In this document: piece by piece, positions 13,867-15,118 of the stretch | Position numbering within the stretch: position 1 is the first letter of the stretch | Layout: each line of letters begins with the position of its first letter | Assembly: GCA_027489105.1 (NCBI GenBank) | Contig: JAIYAJ010000376.1 | Coordinates: forward strand, 1 to 15,118 | From: Zymomonas sp. | Lineage (GTDB): Bacteria; Pseudomonadota; Alphaproteobacteria; Sphingomonadales; Sphingomonadaceae | Length of the DNA stretch: 15,118 bases | Reading direction: 5' to 3' | Made by a program: the position numbers and the translations under genes | The notes under the pieces: generated by a model | Seen by the model: only the letters and a program-made list of their open reading frames with translations | The model's database searches: none | What the model was told of the DNA's origin: nothing

Positions 13867-13903
13867 GCAGCGACGGACGATCCCTGCGGATGTCCGTCGC
13901 TGC
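13867..13903 (-). terminator. perfect 12-bp inverted repeat after the urcA-family gene
   Basis: GCAGCGACGGAC (13867-13878) and GTCCGTCGCTGC (13892-13903) are exact reverse complements with a 13-base spacer. It begins 48 bases beyond the stop of the UrcA-family gene. Without a U-run it is either a Rho-assisted 3' end or a protein-binding site. Confidence 0.5.
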
Positions 13904-13951
13904 AGCGCGCTGCGGCAAGGCGTCTGGGGGGCGAAGCGCGCCGGGGGCTGG

Positions 13952-14278
13952 TTATTTGGCGGCGACGGTCAGGCGGCCGGCGTCGGCATATTGGGTGCCG
14001 GCCTTGGCCAGCGCCAGTTCGACCTGCGGCATCGCTTTGGCCATCGCGACGGTCGAGCAGGCGCGGCTCTGCGCAACATTGCTCAGCGAACGGTCGCCTT
14101 CCGAGGCGCAGACGCGCTTGGCGGCGCGCTGAACGCGGGCCTTGAGCGTGGCGGCGCCGTCTGCGCTCGTCAGGTCGAGATCGCCATAGGCGATTTCGGC
14201 GGTGCGCTGGGCAAAAGCCGGAACGGCGAGGACGCTGACGGAAGGGAGGGCGGCGAAGGCGGTGAAGATGCGGGTCAT
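13952..14278 (-). CDS. UrcA family secreted protein
   Basis: A 108-aa protein of unknown function from a family common in sphingomonads and caulobacters. A Sec signal peptide is clear (MTRIF, hydrophobic core, VPAFA with predicted cleavage after residue 23). The mature part has the family pattern: V/I-x-Y-x-D-L-D-L (AEIAYGDLDL, 27-36), a helix A-A-T-L-K-A-R-V-Q-R-A-A-K-R-V-C, and two cysteines (57 and 74) that probably form a disulfide in the periplasm. ATG at 14278 has AGGAG with 7 bases after GGAG. The frame is open upstream beyond this start, but the signal peptide and ribosome site fix it. Confidence 0.88.
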   Translation of the reverse strand: MTRIFTAFAALPSVSVLAVPAFAQRTAEIAYGDLDLTSADGAATLKARVQRAAKRVCASEGDRSLSNVAQSRACSTVAMAKAMPQVELALAKAGTQYADAGRLTVAAK

Positions 14279-14449
14279 GGTCGTTCTCCTGTTATGCGCC
14301 GGGAGGACGTGGCGTTCGTCTGCCCGGTGAAATCCTTGTCTGCGGCCCGGCGTTTCGATGTACCGTGCCGTTGATCCTGGGATAGGCGCCTGCCCGACTC
14401 GCCGCATGCGAGCTTCGACCGACCGTCGCACCGCCTCCACCAAAGTCGA

Positions 14450-15118
14450 ATGCTGCCGACGAAACGACGGGGACGTTCGACGAACGACAGGCGTAAGGGA
14501 AAGCGGGAGCCACAGCGGCCGATTCGCCGTCGACGTTGCAACATAACTGTCACATTTGTAGGGAGCCCCTTCGCTCCGGGGATTCGAATCATTCGCCAGA
14601 TTGCCGTCCTGCCCTATCGCACGACCCCAGCGGGCCTGATCGAGGTCATGCTGATCACGTCGCGCGACACCGGCCGATGGGTGCTGCCCAAGGGCAACCG
14701 CATCAAGGGACTGAGCAGCCACGAAGCGGCGAGCCAGGAAGCCTATGAGGAGGCGGGGCTGGTCGGCATCGCCTGCCCTTATGCGATCGGCAGTTACGAT
14801 TATCGCAAGCAGCGCCGCAACGGCACCTCGCGCCCGGCGACGGTCGATATCTTCCCCTTCTCGGTCACCACCCAGCTCGACGAATGGCCGGAAAAGGACG
14901 AGCGGCAGACCCGCTGGTTCATGCCGACCGACGCCGCGGCGGCCGTCGACGAGCCCGATCTCAAACTCATATTGGCGCAGTTCACCCCCCCGGTCTGGAA
15001 TCCGGGGCTGGCGGAACGCGTCGTTTCGGCCACGCGCCGCCACTCAGCAGAAAGGTTCACCATCGTGCGCTGGTTCCAGGCACTCCTGCCCAAGCAGGGC
15101 CGCTTCTTCGAGCAGTTC
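14450..15118 (+). CDS. NUDIX hydrolase reading in frame into a DUF47-like (Pit-accessory) domain, cut by window end
   Basis: The NUDIX domain runs from about 14585 (IRQIAVLPYR) to about 15000. The box is RWVLPKGNRIKG ... EAASQEAYEEAGL; the metal-binding EE-x-GL (14747-14761) is intact, while the usual Arg before the first Glu is Gln. This resembles the diphosphoinositol/dinucleotide polyphosphatase type. The frame then has no stop and continues at 15065 with VRWFQALLPKQGRFFEQF, like the N-terminus of DUF47 proteins that accompany phosphate permeases. The GTG at 15065 could start DUF47 separately. Start is unresolved: the only canonical in-frame codon before the domain is ATG 14450, without ribosome site and giving an Arg-rich lead; ATG 14649 would cut the first strand. 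GGGAG (14561-14565) suggests translation begins near 14570-14595. Between 14279 and 14450 I see no gene. Confidence 0.7.
   Translation, partial: MLPTKRRGRSTNDRRKGKREPQRPIRRRRCNITVTFVGSPFAPGIRIIRQIAVLPYRTTPAGLIEVMLITSRDTGRWVLPKGNRIKGLSSHEAASQEAYEEAGLVGIACPYAIGSYDYRKQRRNGTSRPATVDIFPFSVTTQLDEWPEKDERQTRWFMPTDAAAAVDEPDLKLILAQFTPPVWNPGLAERVVSATRRHSAERFTIVRWFQALLPKQGRFFEQF

Larger units (their letters stand above)
13597..13951. other. 355-base gap between urcA-family gene and trehalose operon
   Basis: No gene is supported. It holds an EcfG-like promoter, two strong hairpins and a segment that may encode a small RNA, all described separately. The N-terminal extension of the otsB frame through this gap is rich in Arg/Pro/Ser and has no ribosome site. 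Confidence 0.6.

Noticed and set aside
13952..15043. 363-aa extension of the UrcA-family frame
   Set aside because: The added part is antisense to the NUDIX gene; the signal peptide and AGGAG place the real start at 14278.
1..15118. CRISPR array or restriction/defence genes
   Set aside because: No regularly spaced repeats were found, and no nuclease, methylase or Cas motif appears in any supported protein.

Overview
The window looks like the chromosome of a sphingomonad-type alphaproteobacterium. It is GC-rich, with strongly biased third codon positions. It carries an UrcA-family secreted protein, a general-stress (EcfG-like) promoter motif, an alphaproteobacterial type LexA box (GAAC-N7-GAAC), and a short GC-rich double hairpin at the left edge of a kind scattered through sphingomonad genomes. 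The genus cannot be fixed from the sequence alone.

Layout. The left edge holds the hairpin repeat and tRNA-Leu(CAA). Next comes a minus-strand housekeeping run, rpmH - rnpA - yidD - yidC - engB - dapE (4540 down to 229): ribosomal protein L34, RNase P protein, membrane-insertion factors, a ribosome-assembly GTPase and a lysine/peptidoglycan-precursor enzyme. Two junctions are GTGA overlaps. A strong hairpin plus U-run sits in front of rpmH. At 4787-6404 a YajI-like (DUF3251) lipoprotein gene runs convergent with a bacterial PRMT7-like methyltransferase. From 6558 a comM/yifB gene is broken by one in-frame TAG.

Region 8070-9625 has clearly lower GC and looks accessory. It holds a small minus-strand cassette: a protein resembling an RHS-effector tail, itself split by an in-frame TAG, followed by a four-helix membrane protein. 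A LexA-type box overlaps its promoter. This is the part of the window most likely to hide something undescribed, possibly an SOS-controlled orphan effector with a membrane partner.

From 13596 down to 9627 lies a tightly coupled trehalose operon, otsB - GH15 glucosidase/trehalase - otsA, with ATGA overlaps at both junctions and an EcfG-like promoter in front. Phosphatase, likely hydrolase and synthase are thus made from one message, which suggests stress-controlled trehalose turnover. The 355-base gap before it contains two strong hairpins and a possible small RNA. The right edge has a secreted UrcA protein and, divergently, a NUDIX hydrolase whose frame continues without a stop into what looks like a DUF47 (Pit-accessory/PhoU-like) domain cut by the window end.
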